64,000 nt of DNA from Ga0077555 sp963761475 (GCA_963761475.1 CAVXGT010000027.1:1-64000); one strand, 5' to 3'; counted from the stretch's first letter, positions 29,296 to 38,926 are shown. Numbers and translations are program-made. The notes: generated by a model not told the origin, from the sequence alone.

Positions 29296-31005
29296 ATGCA
29301 CACCGGCAATTGGCGGGCGCGAAACCAAGCCGAGTTCGCCTGCGAGAAGCAGCCTGTCGCAGGCGCAAACGGCATCGTTGTCACCAATCACCCCCTTGGC
29401 ACGGCGGCGGGCGCCGAATTGCTGGCGGCGGGTGGCAACGCGGTTGACGCCGCCGTGGCAGCCTTGCTGGCGCTGACCGTCGTCGAGCCGATGATGGTGG
29501 GTTTGATTGGCGGCGGCATGATGCACATTCGCACGCCCGACGGCCATCACACCGTCATCGACGGCCAGAGCCAGGCGCCGGCAGCCGCCACCCCCGACAT
29601 GTTCGAGCCCGTCTCTGATGATCTGGCAACCCGCCTCGAGGTGGTCGGTCGCAAGAACGCCGCCGGCGTGCTGGCGACTGCGACGGCCGGCAACCTGCCG
29701 ACCTGGGCCATGGCGCTCGCCGAGCACGGGCGTTTGGCCTTGGCCGACGTGATCGGCCCAGCCATTCGTCATGCCGAGCGGGGCTTCATTGTCACGGACT
29801 ATCTGAGCGAGTGCACCGCCGAGGCAGCACACGATCTGGCGCGCGACCCAACCATCGCGAGGCTGTTCTTGCCGGAGGGCGAGCCCGTCAAGAGGGGGGC
29901 GAGGTTGGTCCAGGCGGACTATGCCGAAACCTTGAAAGCAATTGCCCGCGACGGGGCGGCGGCTCTGCACGGCGGCGCCGTCGGCCGCCGCGTTGCCGAT
30001 TTCATGGCTAGGAGCGGTGGAATTCTCTCCCTGGCCGATCTCGCAGACTACCGGCCGATCGTGCGCGAGCCCGTGCGCGGAACATTCCGCAACACCACCA
30101 TCGTCGGACCACCGCCGCCAGCGTCAGGCGGCGTGCACGTCATCCAGATGCTCAACATCCTCGAAGGTTACGATCTCGCGCGAGCGGGCTTCGCCAGCGC
30201 TGACGCGATTCACGCCATGGCCGAGGCGATCAAGATCGCCTTTGTCGACCGCGACGCGGCAACCGGCGATCCAGCCTTTCTCGATGTGCCCGTCGCCAGG
30301 CTCCTGGACAAGGCTTACGCAGCCGAGCGCCGCGCTGAAATTGATCCCGTGCGTGCCCAGTCCTGGCAGGCAGGGGTAACGCCGGCACTGAAGGCGACCC
30401 GGGAATCGCCTCATACAACCCATGTCACCGTCGTCGATCGGGACGGTGGCGTCGTCGTCGCGACCCACACCATCAATAGCCTGTTTGGCGCCCGCTATAT
30501 CGTCGGCGACACCGGCATGATCGCCAACAACTACATGTACCTCTACGACCCCCACCCTGGCCGGGCCCTGTCGATCGTGCCCGGCAAGCGGGTGCCGACC
30601 TCGATGTCACCGATAATGGGGCTCGAGGGCGGCGAAGTCGCCTTCGCGCTGGGCCTGACCGGTGGGGTGCGCATCTTTCCCGTTGCCATGCAAGCCGTCC
30701 TCAACCTCGTCGAGTATCGCATGAGCCTTCAGGAGGCGGTCGAGGCGCCGCGGGTGTGGACCCAAGGTGGCGCGCTGGAACTGGAGACGGGGATTTCGCA
30801 CGCCGTTGCTCAGGAATTGAGTGCGCGCGGCCACGACACGGTCATGACCCGGCATTTGGGGGGCGGCATGTGCGCAGTCCGCCGTCTCGACGCCGACATG
30901 TGGCAGGGCGCGGCCTGCTGGCGGGCCGACGGCATGGCGATGGCGCTGGGTGGAGGGATGGCGCGCTATGGCGTGCGGTTCTGGCCCGAGCAGCGGCGGG
31001 GCTGA
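29296..31005 (+). CDS. ggt: gamma-glutamyltransferase
   Basis: A 569-residue N-terminal nucleophile hydrolase of the gamma-glutamyltranspeptidase family, made as a proenzyme that self-cleaves in front of a Thr. The proposed cleavage site is at HTTHVTVVDRDGG (about residue 376), separating large and small subunits. Other family segments are VDAAVAALLALTVVEP near residue 60, GPPPPASGGVHVIQ near 272, and TSMSPIMG near 436. No classical signal peptide is seen at the N-terminus, which begins MHTGNWRARNQAEFACEK, so the protein may be cytoplasmic, as in a subset of family members. Some relatives act on cephalosporin or oligopeptide substrates; the specific substrate is not determined. Confidence 0.9.
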   Translation: MHTGNWRARNQAEFACEKQPVAGANGIVVTNHPLGTAAGAELLAAGGNAVDAAVAALLALTVVEPMMVGLIGGGMMHIRTPDGHHTVIDGQSQAPAAATPDMFEPVSDDLATRLEVVGRKNAAGVLATATAGNLPTWAMALAEHGRLALADVIGPAIRHAERGFIVTDYLSECTAEAAHDLARDPTIARLFLPEGEPVKRGARLVQADYAETLKAIARDGAAALHGGAVGRRVADFMARSGGILSLADLADYRPIVREPVRGTFRNTTIVGPPPPASGGVHVIQMLNILEGYDLARAGFASADAIHAMAEAIKIAFVDRDAATGDPAFLDVPVARLLDKAYAAERRAEIDPVRAQSWQAGVTPALKATRESPHTTHVTVVDRDGGVVVATHTINSLFGARYIVGDTGMIANNYMYLYDPHPGRALSIVPGKRVPTSMSPIMGLEGGEVAFALGLTGGVRIFPVAMQAVLNLVEYRMSLQEAVEAPRVWTQGGALELETGISHAVAQELSARGHDTVMTRHLGGGMCAVRRLDADMWQGAACWRADGMAMALGGGMARYGVRFWPEQRRG

Positions 31006-31297
31006 GTGCGCCGCGCAGGCGCCGGCGAAACAAGAATTAACAATATATATTAGTATCTTGTGAGCGTGGTTCCGACACGGGAAAGCACGTTCTGAACACG
31101 AGAAAGTTTCCGACAGTTGAACGATCGTGGCTGGCCTCAAGCTCCACCATATAGTAGGGTCTTCGTGACATTATGTGTGATTGTTCGCCCGCAGGCTGCC
31201 CTGTTGACGGGGACCCTGCCGAAGTTTGCGGGCAGTGATGTAGCTAGAGGACTTGATTTCCAAACGGGCGACGTTTGGCTGGGTTTCAGAGGGAACC

Positions 31298-33631
31298 ATG
31301 GATTATCGCGAGGTTCTGCCCAGAGATACGTTTCTCGATGGCAAGTACCGCATCGAGCGGGTGCTTGGCGCGGGTGGCTTCGGCATCACCTACGAGGCCG
31401 TGGATATCGGCCTCGATATGCCCGTCGCCATCAAAGAGTATTATCCGACCGAGTTCGCTCTGCGCGACCAGACGCAGACCGTCCGCCCGCGTTCTGAAAA
31501 GCACAAGCAGGTCTTTGATCACCTGAAGACCAGTTTCCTCCGCGAAGCCCAAACGCTCGCGCAGTTCGATGATCCCGCCATCGTCCGCGTCATCAGCGTC
31601 TTCTCCTCGCATGGCACCGCCTACATGGTCATGCGCTATGAGGTCGGGCCGAATTTGAAGGCGTGGCTGGCGCAGCTCGGCCGTCCCCCCACCCAGGGCG
31701 AGCTCGACCGCATCCTGGTGAACCTGCTGCGCGCCCTGGAAGTCATGCACGGGCGCGATTTCCTGCATCGCGACATTGCAACCGACAATATCATCCTGCG
31801 ATCCGACGGCGATCCGGTACTGCTTGATTTCGGTTCTTCGCGCCGCGTCGTGGCCGAGACCACGGGCACGCTGACCGGCGTCGTCAAGCAAGGCTTTTCC
31901 CCGCCCGAGCAGTATTCGGTCGACAGCAAGGGGCAGGGCCCCTGGACCGATATCTATGCTCTCGCCGCCACGCTCTATCGTTGCGTCACCGGCAAGATGC
32001 CGCCGGAGGGTACGACCCGCATGCTCGAGGACGACTATGTCCCAGCACGCGATGCGGCGCAGAGTAGCTACCGTTCGACCTTCCTCGACGCCATCGACTG
32101 GGCGCTGAACGTCTACCCGAAGGACCGACCCCAGAACGTCGGCGACTGGCGTGCGGCCTTGTTCGAGGGAACCGGCCTGGAGATGGACGGCATCTTCAGT
32201 ACCCCCAACGGCATCACCAGTGATCCGTTGGTGGTCATTGGCGACGACCGGGCGCCCAACTCCCGCCAGACAGGCCCTGCATCCTCGCCTCGGTCATTCT
32301 CACGTCAGACCGGCGGTAGGCCTTCCGCACCGCTAGCCTCGGACTTTCGCGCGAGCAGGCCCAGCACGCCAGCGCCAGCCCGGCAGGGCTCAATCGCCTC
32401 ATCCACGCCTCTGGCCGATGTTACACCGGCTCCCCGGCGCGGCATCGCCACCCGCATCGCAGTCGCGGCCGTGATTTTGACGGTCGGTTCGTTCGCCATG
32501 ATCGCTGTCGGCAGCGAGAGTGCAAGCGTCGGCATGCGCCAACTCGTCGGCCGCCTGTTTGGCGGTGGAGGCGCAGCGACCGTTGGCATCGATGCCGGCT
32601 CCACGACACCGCCACGGGCCGAAGCGGACAGGCAGGCGGCACAGCGGGTGGCGCTCGAGGCGCAGAACCGCGCCGCGCGGGAGGAGGCAGCCCGGAGGCA
32701 GGCGGCAGCCGAGGCAGCCGCGCGCCAGCGCCAACAGCAAGCGGCCCAGGCCGAAGCGGAAAAAAGGAAGGCGGCAGAGGCGGCAGAACGTCAACGTCTG
32801 GCAGCCTTGGAGGAGGCGGAACGTCGCCAACAGGCCGCAGCGGAGGCCGAGCGCCAGCGCCTGGCGGCGGCAGCAGCGGCGGAAACGAAGCGCCGGGCGG
32901 ATGCGGAAGCTGAACGCCGGCGCCAAGCTGAATTGGCAGCGGCCGCGGCAGCAGCAGCCGCGGCTGAGGCTGAAAAGAAGCGGCAGGCGGAAGCGGCCTC
33001 GCGTCGCCAGCGCCGGGCTCAGGTGCTGACCTCGAACCAGCAACAGGATTTCGTGCGCGAGATCCAGTTGTTCCTGCGAGAGCACAATTGTTATTCGGGT
33101 GAGGTGACGGGCAAGGCCGATGATGTGAAGGCTGGCCTTGAGACATTGCGCCAGAACGATGCCAGCGCGCCAACCGTCGATCTCGTGAAGTCGACGCTGG
33201 GCGAGGCCGAGGATTGGCTCGACTGGATGGAGCAGCACAAAAAGCGACTGTGCCCGGGCCCGTCGCCTGAGGAGTTGCGCGCCCGCGAACGCGCCAAGCA
33301 GCTCGAAGCCGAGCGTGAGCGCAAACTCGAAGAGCAGAACGCCGCCCGCGAGGAAGAAAAGAAGCGCCAGCGCGAAGCAGCACTCCAGCGTCAGCGCGAC
33401 GAGGAGCGCGAGGCGCGTGAGGAGGAAAAGCGTCGCCAGCGTGAGGCCGCCCGCCGGCGCGAGCGCGAGGAAGAGCAGGCCGCAGCGCGAGAGGAAGCCC
33501 GCCAGCAGCGGCGCGAAGCTGCGGCCCGACGCTCTCGCAGCAGCAACGACGGCAATAGTGGCGGCAGTAACCGCCGATCGAGCGGCGGTGGAGGTGGTGG
33601 CGGCGTGACCATTCGGGTGCCGTCATTCTAA
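31298..33631 (+). CDS. serine/threonine protein kinase with transmembrane segment and Ala/Glu/Arg-rich coiled coil
   Basis: A 777-residue Hanks-type kinase. The kinase domain (residues 10-290) shows VLGAGGFGITYEAVD (glycine loop), VAIKEYYP (Lys), FLHRDIATDNIIL (catalytic loop with Asp and Asn), LLDFGSSRR (DFG) and GFSPPEQY in place of APE. A Pro/Ser-rich linker follows, then one transmembrane helix (about residues 383-405, IAVAAVILTVGSFAMIAVG). The rest is a very long Ala/Glu/Arg/Gln-rich coiled coil in two blocks, separated by a helical segment with a Cys (about residues 570-650), and it ends in a Gly-rich tail. Topology suggests a cytoplasmic kinase and periplasmic coiled coil. The trigger and substrates are unknown. 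Confidence 0.88.
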   Translation: MDYREVLPRDTFLDGKYRIERVLGAGGFGITYEAVDIGLDMPVAIKEYYPTEFALRDQTQTVRPRSEKHKQVFDHLKTSFLREAQTLAQFDDPAIVRVISVFSSHGTAYMVMRYEVGPNLKAWLAQLGRPPTQGELDRILVNLLRALEVMHGRDFLHRDIATDNIILRSDGDPVLLDFGSSRRVVAETTGTLTGVVKQGFSPPEQYSVDSKGQGPWTDIYALAATLYRCVTGKMPPEGTTRMLEDDYVPARDAAQSSYRSTFLDAIDWALNVYPKDRPQNVGDWRAALFEGTGLEMDGIFSTPNGITSDPLVVIGDDRAPNSRQTGPASSPRSFSRQTGGRPSAPLASDFRASRPSTPAPARQGSIASSTPLADVTPAPRRGIATRIAVAAVILTVGSFAMIAVGSESASVGMRQLVGRLFGGGGAATVGIDAGSTTPPRAEADRQAAQRVALEAQNRAAREEAARRQAAAEAAARQRQQQAAQAEAEKRKAAEAAERQRLAALEEAERRQQAAAEAERQRLAAAAAAETKRRADAEAERRRQAELAAAAAAAAAAEAEKKRQAEAASRRQRRAQVLTSNQQQDFVREIQLFLREHNCYSGEVTGKADDVKAGLETLRQNDASAPTVDLVKSTLGEAEDWLDWMEQHKKRLCPGPSPEELRARERAKQLEAERERKLEEQNAAREEEKKRQREAALQRQRDEEREAREEEKRRQREAARRREREEEQAAAREEARQQRREAAARRSRSSNDGNSGGSNRRSSGGGGGGGVTIRVPSF

Positions 33632-33642
33632 TGGCACCCGAA
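33612..33642. other. perfect 10-bp inverted repeat spanning the kinase stop codon
   Basis: TTCGGGTGCC (33612-33621) pairs with GGCACCCGAA (33633-33642), and the 11-nt loop contains the kinase TAA. There is no T-run on either strand, so it is not a standard intrinsic terminator. It may stabilise the mRNA 3' end. Confidence 0.5.
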
Positions 33643-33829
33643 ACTTATCCGGGGACAGCCGGGCACTGCCCGATCGTCGCCCGTTTGTTGACATAGTGGT
33701 TGTCCTGCGGCGAGCCTGAGGCCCGGCGGAATGGAACGACGGGCGGGTTTGCCCAAAGCGGTGGAATGCATTGGACTGCGGCGTCAGTGGCCACGCCGAC
33801 GATTGGCCCGACACTGAGGAATGGCAACG

Positions 33830-34327
33830 ATGAGCAAGTATCTCTCAGTTTTGTCGTGCGTCGCGATGGTGGTCGTTGGCTCGGCGTCGCTGGCGCGCGC
33901 TCAATCGACCGGCGACGGCGGCGCTGGACTGGAACGCAATCAGATCACCAAAACCAAACCCGCAGACTATGTGGCGACGCAGCCGGCGGCTTCACCCGCG
34001 CCGACCGGTTCTGCAAGGGCCGCAGCTCAGTCGGCAACCGCGCACGAGCCGGCCACAGCCGCCAAGAATGCGGCATCGGCCACGCTGTCGCCGACAAAGT
34101 CGGGTGAGACCGAGCGCACCGCATCGACAGTCAAATCAACCCACGCGACCGGCGTCGTCTCGGCCAAATCTGAAGATGACATAAAGCCCGTTGTACGCCG
34201 CAAGCGGCAGGTCGAGAGGCCGTCCGATGCCTACCGCAAGCCAGAGCGCGCGGATGTGGAACGGCGAAGCGAGCCACGTCAGAGCACCCGCTACAATCTC
34301 GGGCGGTTCTGGCCACCTGTGTTTTGA
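33830..34327 (+). CDS. small secreted protein of unknown function
   Basis: A 165-residue protein with a clear signal peptide (MSKYLSVLSCVAMVVVGSASL, cleavage likely after ARA). The mature part is low in complexity: an Ala/Thr/Ser-rich stretch, then a basic Lys/Arg-rich C-terminal third ending LGRFWPPVF. No enzymatic motif is seen and no family was recognised. The ATG at 33830 is preferred because TGAGGA lies 9 nt upstream; an in-frame ATG at 33821 abuts that site. It follows the kinase gene by about 200 bp on the same strand, but a functional link is only positional. Confidence 0.65.
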   Translation: MSKYLSVLSCVAMVVVGSASLARAQSTGDGGAGLERNQITKTKPADYVATQPAASPAPTGSARAAAQSATAHEPATAAKNAASATLSPTKSGETERTASTVKSTHATGVVSAKSEDDIKPVVRRKRQVERPSDAYRKPERADVERRSEPRQSTRYNLGRFWPPVF

Positions 34328-34391
34328 TCGAAAGCGACGGTCGAGACTTTGAAAGCGCGGGCGCCGTCATGGCGGCCACAGCAAGCACCCA

Positions 34392-34907
34392 TTAATCCGG
34401 CTTGTCGACGATTTCGGCAACACGTCGGGCTTCCTCGGGTGTCAACGGCCGGTCCCGCGTGGTGTCGGCCGCAGGCGCGCGTCGTGACAGATGGCGGTAG
34501 GCGGCCATGCCGCCGACGCCGAGCAAAAGCAGCGGCGCCAGCCACAGCAGCAGCGTTCCCGTTGAAAGCGGCGGTTGCAGCAGCACGAATTCGCCAAAAC
34601 GCGTCACCAGATAGTCCCGCACCTGTCGGTCACTGTCGCCCGCCTTCAAGCGCTCGCGCACGATGATCCTGAGGTCGCGCGCGAGCGGAGCGTTCGAATC
34701 GTCGATCGATTGATTTTGGCAGACCAGACATCGCAATCCCGCCGAGATACCCCGCGCCCTGGCCTCGAGTGCCGGATCGGCAAGGACCTCGTCCGGCTGC
34801 ACGGCGCGGGCACCAACTGCAGCACCCCACATCGAAGCCATCACGATTGCCGCCACCAACACGGATCGGCGAGCGCGACGCAAGCAGCTGTCAGCTTTGA
34901 GTGTCAT
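34392..34907 (-). CDS. ccmH: cytochrome c-type biogenesis protein CcmH (CycL)
   Basis: About 171 residues; a membrane-anchored thiol oxidoreductase that reduces apocytochrome c cysteines for heme attachment. A signal peptide/anchor (SVLVAAIVMASMWGAAVG) is followed by the diagnostic redox motif LRCLVCQNQSIDDS (LRCxxCQ), then a three-helix domain and one C-terminal transmembrane helix (TLLLWLAPLLLLGVGGMAA). The tail is cytoplasmic. Start choice: ATG at 34907, or GTG at 34916, which has a better-spaced AAGG. It is the last gene of a ccmI-ccmE-ccmF-ccmH unit. Confidence 0.93.
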   Translation of the reverse strand: MTLKADSCLRRARRSVLVAAIVMASMWGAAVGARAVQPDEVLADPALEARARGISAGLRCLVCQNQSIDDSNAPLARDLRIIVRERLKAGDSDRQVRDYLVTRFGEFVLLQPPLSTGTLLLWLAPLLLLGVGGMAAYRHLSRRAPAADTTRDRPLTPEEARRVAEIVDKPD

Positions 34908-34947
34908 GTCCTTCACGAGAACCTTTTCCGCTGAGCACCTTCGTCGA

Positions 34948-36927
34948 TCATCCCGCCGCGACGGCCTTGGAATTTCGCTTGCGCACTGGCGCGCCGACCC
35001 GCAAGCGCCGATCGCTGAGTGACAGGCCACCACCGATGAACATGACGACGGCACCGAGCCAGATCAGGCGAACCAGGGGATTGAAATAGAGCCGGACGGC
35101 ATATCCGCCAGCCCCTTGCGCGTCACCGAGTACGGCATAGAGGTCGCCGCTCCAGCGCGCGTAGATCCCAGCCTCCGTGGTCGGCTGGCGTGGCGCCACA
35201 TAGAGGCGTTTCGACGGGTGAAGCGTCGTGATGAGCGCGCCGCCACGGCTGACCTCCATGCGCCCGATCTCTTCACTGTAGTTGGGGCCTTGGGCCTGCT
35301 GCGTGCCACGGAAGGTCAAGGTGAAGCCCGCGATCTCCGCACTATCTCCGTTCTTCATGGCGACGATGCGCTCGCTTTGCCACGCCGTGGTGCCGACGAT
35401 GCCGACGACCATCATGCCGACCCCGAAATGCGCAAGCGCACCCCCCCACGCCGAACGGGGCAGATTGCGCAATCGGCGCGCCACCTCTGCAAATGGGGCT
35501 TTGCCGATCCGGGCCCGAAACAGGATCTCGCTCGCAGCACCCGCCATCACCCAAACGCCAAGCGCCAGCCCGACCGGCGCCAGCCACGGCCCGCGTCTAA
35601 CGACGGCAAGGGCCACGATGGCCGCAAGCAGGGCGATCCCGGCAGCAGCCATTAAGCGTTCCGCAGCAGCGCTGAGATCGCCGCGCTTCCAGCCAAGGAA
35701 AGCACCGAACGGCAACGCCAAAAGCAGCGGCACCATCAACGGCCCGAACGTCATGTTGAAATATGGCGCCCCGACCGAGATCTTGGAGCCGTTGATCGCC
35801 TCGAGCGCCAGCGGATAGAGGGTGCCGATCAGAACTGTTCCCGTAGCCGTGGCGAGCAGCAAGTTATTGAGCACGAGGCTGCCTTCACGCGAGATTGCCG
35901 AGAAGAGGCCGCCCTGGCGCAGCGCGCCCGCCCGCAGCGCAAACAGCGACAAAGCTCCGCCCGTGAACAGCATCATGATGCCGAGGATGAAAACGCCGCG
36001 CTTGGGATCGACGGCGAAGGCGTGCACTGACGACAGCACACCGGAGCGCACCAGGAAGGTGCCCATCAGCGACAGCGAGAAGGTGAGGATGGCGAGCAGT
36101 ATCGTCCACACCTTGAGCGATTCCCGCTTTTCCATAACCACGGCCGAATGCAATAGCGCCGTGCCCGCGAGCCACGGCATGAAGCTCGCGTTCTCGACCG
36201 GATCCCAGAACCACCAGCCGCCCCAGCCGAGCTCGTAATAGGCCCACCACGACCCCATGGCGATGCCGAGAGTGAGGCACATCCAGGCCGCAAGCGTCCA
36301 GGGCCTCACCCAGCGCGCCCACGCCGCATCCGTCCGCCCTTCGATCAACGCGGCGACCGCAAACGAGAAGGCCATCGAGAAACCGACATAGCCGGCGTAG
36401 AGGAACGGGGGATGGAAGGCGAGAGCTGGGTCCTGGAGGATCGGGTTGAGGCCCCGCCCTTCGAGTGGTGCTGGCACCAGCCGCTCGAACGGGTTGGACG
36501 TGAGCAGGATGAAGACCAGAAAGGCGAGCGAGATGGAGGCCTGCGTCGACAGCACGTTGGCTCGCAGGCGAACCGGCAGATAGCCTCCAAACAGCGCCAC
36601 GGCTGCGCCGAAGGCTGCGAGGATCAGCACCCAAAGCACCATCGAGCCTTCGTGATTGCCCCAAACGCCCGAGATCCGATAGAGCAGCGGCTTTGCCGAG
36701 TGCGAGTTGTTCCAAACGTTCAGAACCGAGAAATCGCTCGCCACATAGGCATCCATCAGGGCGAGGAATGCCAGCAATACCAGCACCAGCGTGGCCAGCG
36801 CCGCGGGCTCTGCAACCGACATCAGCCGACGGTCGCCCGTCCACGCCCCCCAGGCCGGCAGTGCCACCTGCACCACCGAGACGAGGAGCGCAAGAATGAG
36901 TGCGAAATGGCCGATTTCGATGAACAT
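34948..36927 (-). CDS. ccmF: cytochrome c maturation heme lyase CcmF (CycK)
   Basis: A 659-residue polytopic membrane protein, core of the system I heme lyase that transfers heme from holo-CcmE to apocytochrome c. The tryptophan-rich WWD-type motif GWGGWWFWDPVENASFMPWL lies near residue 235 and binds heme at the periplasmic face. GVWGNHEGSMVLWVLIL near residue 90 is another family signature. Many transmembrane helices are present, and a large periplasmic loop lies near the C-terminus (residues 500-620) before the last helix. It starts 63 bp after the ccmE stop and is followed by ccmH. Confidence 0.96.
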   Translation of the reverse strand: MFIEIGHFALILALLVSVVQVALPAWGAWTGDRRLMSVAEPAALATLVLVLLAFLALMDAYVASDFSVLNVWNNSHSAKPLLYRISGVWGNHEGSMVLWVLILAAFGAAVALFGGYLPVRLRANVLSTQASISLAFLVFILLTSNPFERLVPAPLEGRGLNPILQDPALAFHPPFLYAGYVGFSMAFSFAVAALIEGRTDAAWARWVRPWTLAAWMCLTLGIAMGSWWAYYELGWGGWWFWDPVENASFMPWLAGTALLHSAVVMEKRESLKVWTILLAILTFSLSLMGTFLVRSGVLSSVHAFAVDPKRGVFILGIMMLFTGGALSLFALRAGALRQGGLFSAISREGSLVLNNLLLATATGTVLIGTLYPLALEAINGSKISVGAPYFNMTFGPLMVPLLLALPFGAFLGWKRGDLSAAAERLMAAAGIALLAAIVALAVVRRGPWLAPVGLALGVWVMAGAASEILFRARIGKAPFAEVARRLRNLPRSAWGGALAHFGVGMMVVGIVGTTAWQSERIVAMKNGDSAEIAGFTLTFRGTQQAQGPNYSEEIGRMEVSRGGALITTLHPSKRLYVAPRQPTTEAGIYARWSGDLYAVLGDAQGAGGYAVRLYFNPLVRLIWLGAVVMFIGGGLSLSDRRLRVGAPVRKRNSKAVAAG

Positions 36928-36990
36928 GGTGCGTCCTCATTCCGGGGCGGGGACGGCGTCGCGTGACGCCATCCACCAGATGCCCCGCCA

Positions 36991-37479
36991 TTAGTTCTTG
37001 GGAACGGAGGTGGCAGGGGCGACCACGCCGGCAGGGTGGCGTGCGCCCTCGCCGAGCTTTACGCCCTTCTCCTTGAGGGCCTTGGCAACCTCCGGCGGCA
37101 TGTAGGTTTCGTCGTGCTTGGCGAGCACGCTGTCGGCAATGAACCGGCCGTCGGTCCCAAGCCGCCCCTCGGCAACCACGCCCTGTCCTTCGCGGAAGAG
37201 ATCCGGCAGAACTCCACGATACGTCACTGGAACGGTCTTGAGTGTGTCGGTCACCGAAAACTGGACATCGAGACCCTGCCCGCGCTTGACACTGCCGTCG
37301 GCGACCAGTCCCCCAAGCCGGAACCGTTGATTGGCCGCTGGTGCGTTTTCGGCGAGATCGCTCGGGGTCTTGAAGTAGGTGATGGTGCCGCTGAGGGCGA
37401 ACAGCACGAGCCCAACGGCAATGCCGAGCACGCCGAGACCGGCTGCAATCAGTGTGGCGCGACGTTGTTTTCTGGTCAT
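36991..37479 (-). CDS. ccmE: cytochrome c maturation heme chaperone CcmE (CycJ)
   Basis: A 162-residue periplasmic heme chaperone anchored by one N-terminal helix (IAAGLGVLGIAVGLVLFALS). The OB-fold domain spans residues 35-130. The covalent heme-binding histidine is His122 in LAKHDETYMPPE, followed by the conserved Tyr that coordinates heme. The C-terminal tail is flexible. It sits between ccmI (19 bp) and ccmF (63 bp) on the same strand, as expected for the cycHJKL operon. Confidence 0.96.
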   Translation of the reverse strand: MTRKQRRATLIAAGLGVLGIAVGLVLFALSGTITYFKTPSDLAENAPAANQRFRLGGLVADGSVKRGQGLDVQFSVTDTLKTVPVTYRGVLPDLFREGQGVVAEGRLGTDGRFIADSVLAKHDETYMPPEVAKALKEKGVKLGEGARHPAGVVAPATSVPKN

Positions 37480-37498
37480 GGCGCGATTCTCATGCTTG

Positions 37499-38758
37499 TC
37501 AGGAGCCGAGGCCCAGGTTGCGGGCCAGCGCCGTCAGCTCCGATAGCGACTGGGGCTCGTCGGCAAACACTTTGCGGGCACGCCCGAGCGCGGCGATTGC
37601 GTCCTCCTTCCGCCCCATCACCATATAGGCGCGAACGAGGCGCTGCCACCCGGCGAGGTCGCGACCGTCCTTTTCGAGTCGGGCGGCGAGGCCGGCTACC
37701 ATCGAGGCGATCATGGCCTCCCTGTCGGCAGTGGTCATGGTCTCGGCTGCGGCGACGTCCGCCTGCGTTGGTCCGCGAGGCGAAGCGGGGAGCTGTCCGG
37801 CGACCGGTGGAGCCCCATCGGGTTTGGCCGTCTCAGCCTGCGGCCCGGTAGGTGTTGCCCCGCCAACGGCCGCGATCCGTTGCTCGAGCATCACCCGCCA
37901 CGGCGCATCGCCAGGCGAGCCGGCCAGCAGCGCCTCGTAGTCGGATTTGGCGCCGGCAAGGTCGCCGTCGAGCTCTTTGGCATGCGCCAGCCAGAAGCGG
38001 GCTTGCACATGCTGCGGATCGATCTTCAAAATCTTGGAAAGGGCCTGCCGCGCGTCCGGCGGCACCTGGCCATCGTTGGCCAGCATGGAGGCCTCGGCCA
38101 GGCCAGAAAGCCGCTTGACGCTTTCGCCATTGAGCGCGATCGCACGCTGGTAGGCATGGACTGCGTCGCTGTAGCGCGCGATCTGCAGGTAGACGGGCGC
38201 GATCACCTCCCAGCCCTGGGCATCATCGGGCTTCAGGCGCAAGCGCTCCTCGACGGCGCCCACCAGTTTGGCGAGCTGCGGCGCAACCTCGCCAGCAGAG
38301 GGGGGCGCCCGGTCATCGCGCCGCTCGGCGAAGGGTTGGGCGGGAACACCGGGTGCGCCGTTGGAGATGTAGGCGGCAATGGCTGCCACTGGAAGCAGCA
38401 CGCAAAGGCCGGCAGCCACCAATTTGGCGCGGCCTGAAACCCGAGGAATGGCGGAACCCGCTGCGGCTGCCGCCTGCGTCTGCGCGCCAGCGTCGCCTTG
38501 AGAGCGGCCACCAGATTCGAGCGTCTCGGCGGCAGCCAGCAATCGACGGCCGATCTCTGCCCGGGCAAGCTCGGCCTCATCTGGCGCGATCAGGCCTCGC
38601 TGCAGATCGGCGTCGATCTCTTGCAGCTGATCCCGATAGACCGCTTGCGCACCGTCGTTAACCCCGAACCGCTGCGGCGCCTCTTGCTGCACGAGCGGGC
38701 GCACGATCACCGCGAGCACGCCGGCCGAAAGCAGCGCAAATACCAACCAAAGAAGCAT
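37499..38758 (-). CDS. ccmI: cytochrome c-type biogenesis protein CcmI (CycH)
   Basis: A 419-residue protein that holds apocytochrome c for the heme lyase. Two N-terminal transmembrane helices (LLWLVFALLSAGVLAVIVRPL and about residues 115-133) flank a cytoplasmic leucine-zipper-like loop (YRDQLQEIDADLQRGLI). The long periplasmic part carries TPR-like repeats (AQGWEVIAPVYLQIARYSDA, then a second block near the C-terminus, LAGWQRLVRAYMVMGRKEDA). It is the first gene of the ccmI-E-F-H unit; the heme exporter genes ccmABCD are not in this window. Confidence 0.93.
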   Translation of the reverse strand: MLLWLVFALLSAGVLAVIVRPLVQQEAPQRFGVNDGAQAVYRDQLQEIDADLQRGLIAPDEAELARAEIGRRLLAAAETLESGGRSQGDAGAQTQAAAAAGSAIPRVSGRAKLVAAGLCVLLPVAAIAAYISNGAPGVPAQPFAERRDDRAPPSAGEVAPQLAKLVGAVEERLRLKPDDAQGWEVIAPVYLQIARYSDAVHAYQRAIALNGESVKRLSGLAEASMLANDGQVPPDARQALSKILKIDPQHVQARFWLAHAKELDGDLAGAKSDYEALLAGSPGDAPWRVMLEQRIAAVGGATPTGPQAETAKPDGAPPVAGQLPASPRGPTQADVAAAETMTTADREAMIASMVAGLAARLEKDGRDLAGWQRLVRAYMVMGRKEDAIAALGRARKVFADEPQSLSELTALARNLGLGS

Positions 38759-38878
38759 TGCCGCTCCCGGACCGATCCACTTTCCTGAACCTTTAGGGTT
38801 GGCAGGCGGTTATGGCAAGGTCGCGGCGCTGCGGTAACGCATTGTGTCGCGGCGGCAAGTGACGCAGGCGCACGGTAT

Positions 38879-38904
38879 TGTCGGCGGCGGCCAAGCCGCC
38901 GACA
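38879..38904. other. perfect 10-bp stem-loop downstream of the glycine-zipper gene
   Basis: TGTCGGCGGC (38879-38888) pairs with GCCGCCGACA (38895-38904) around a 6-nt loop, 23 bp past the lipoprotein gene stop. It lacks a T-run, so it is a possible attenuated terminator or mRNA 3' stabiliser. Confidence 0.45.
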
Positions 38905-38926
38905 GGAGCGTCATCGTAACTTCCGA

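Noticed and set aside
27964..29970. 668-residue minus-strand open frame opposite fmt, the EEP hydrolase and ggt
   Set aside because: It spans three well-supported plus-strand genes and shows no recognisable motif.
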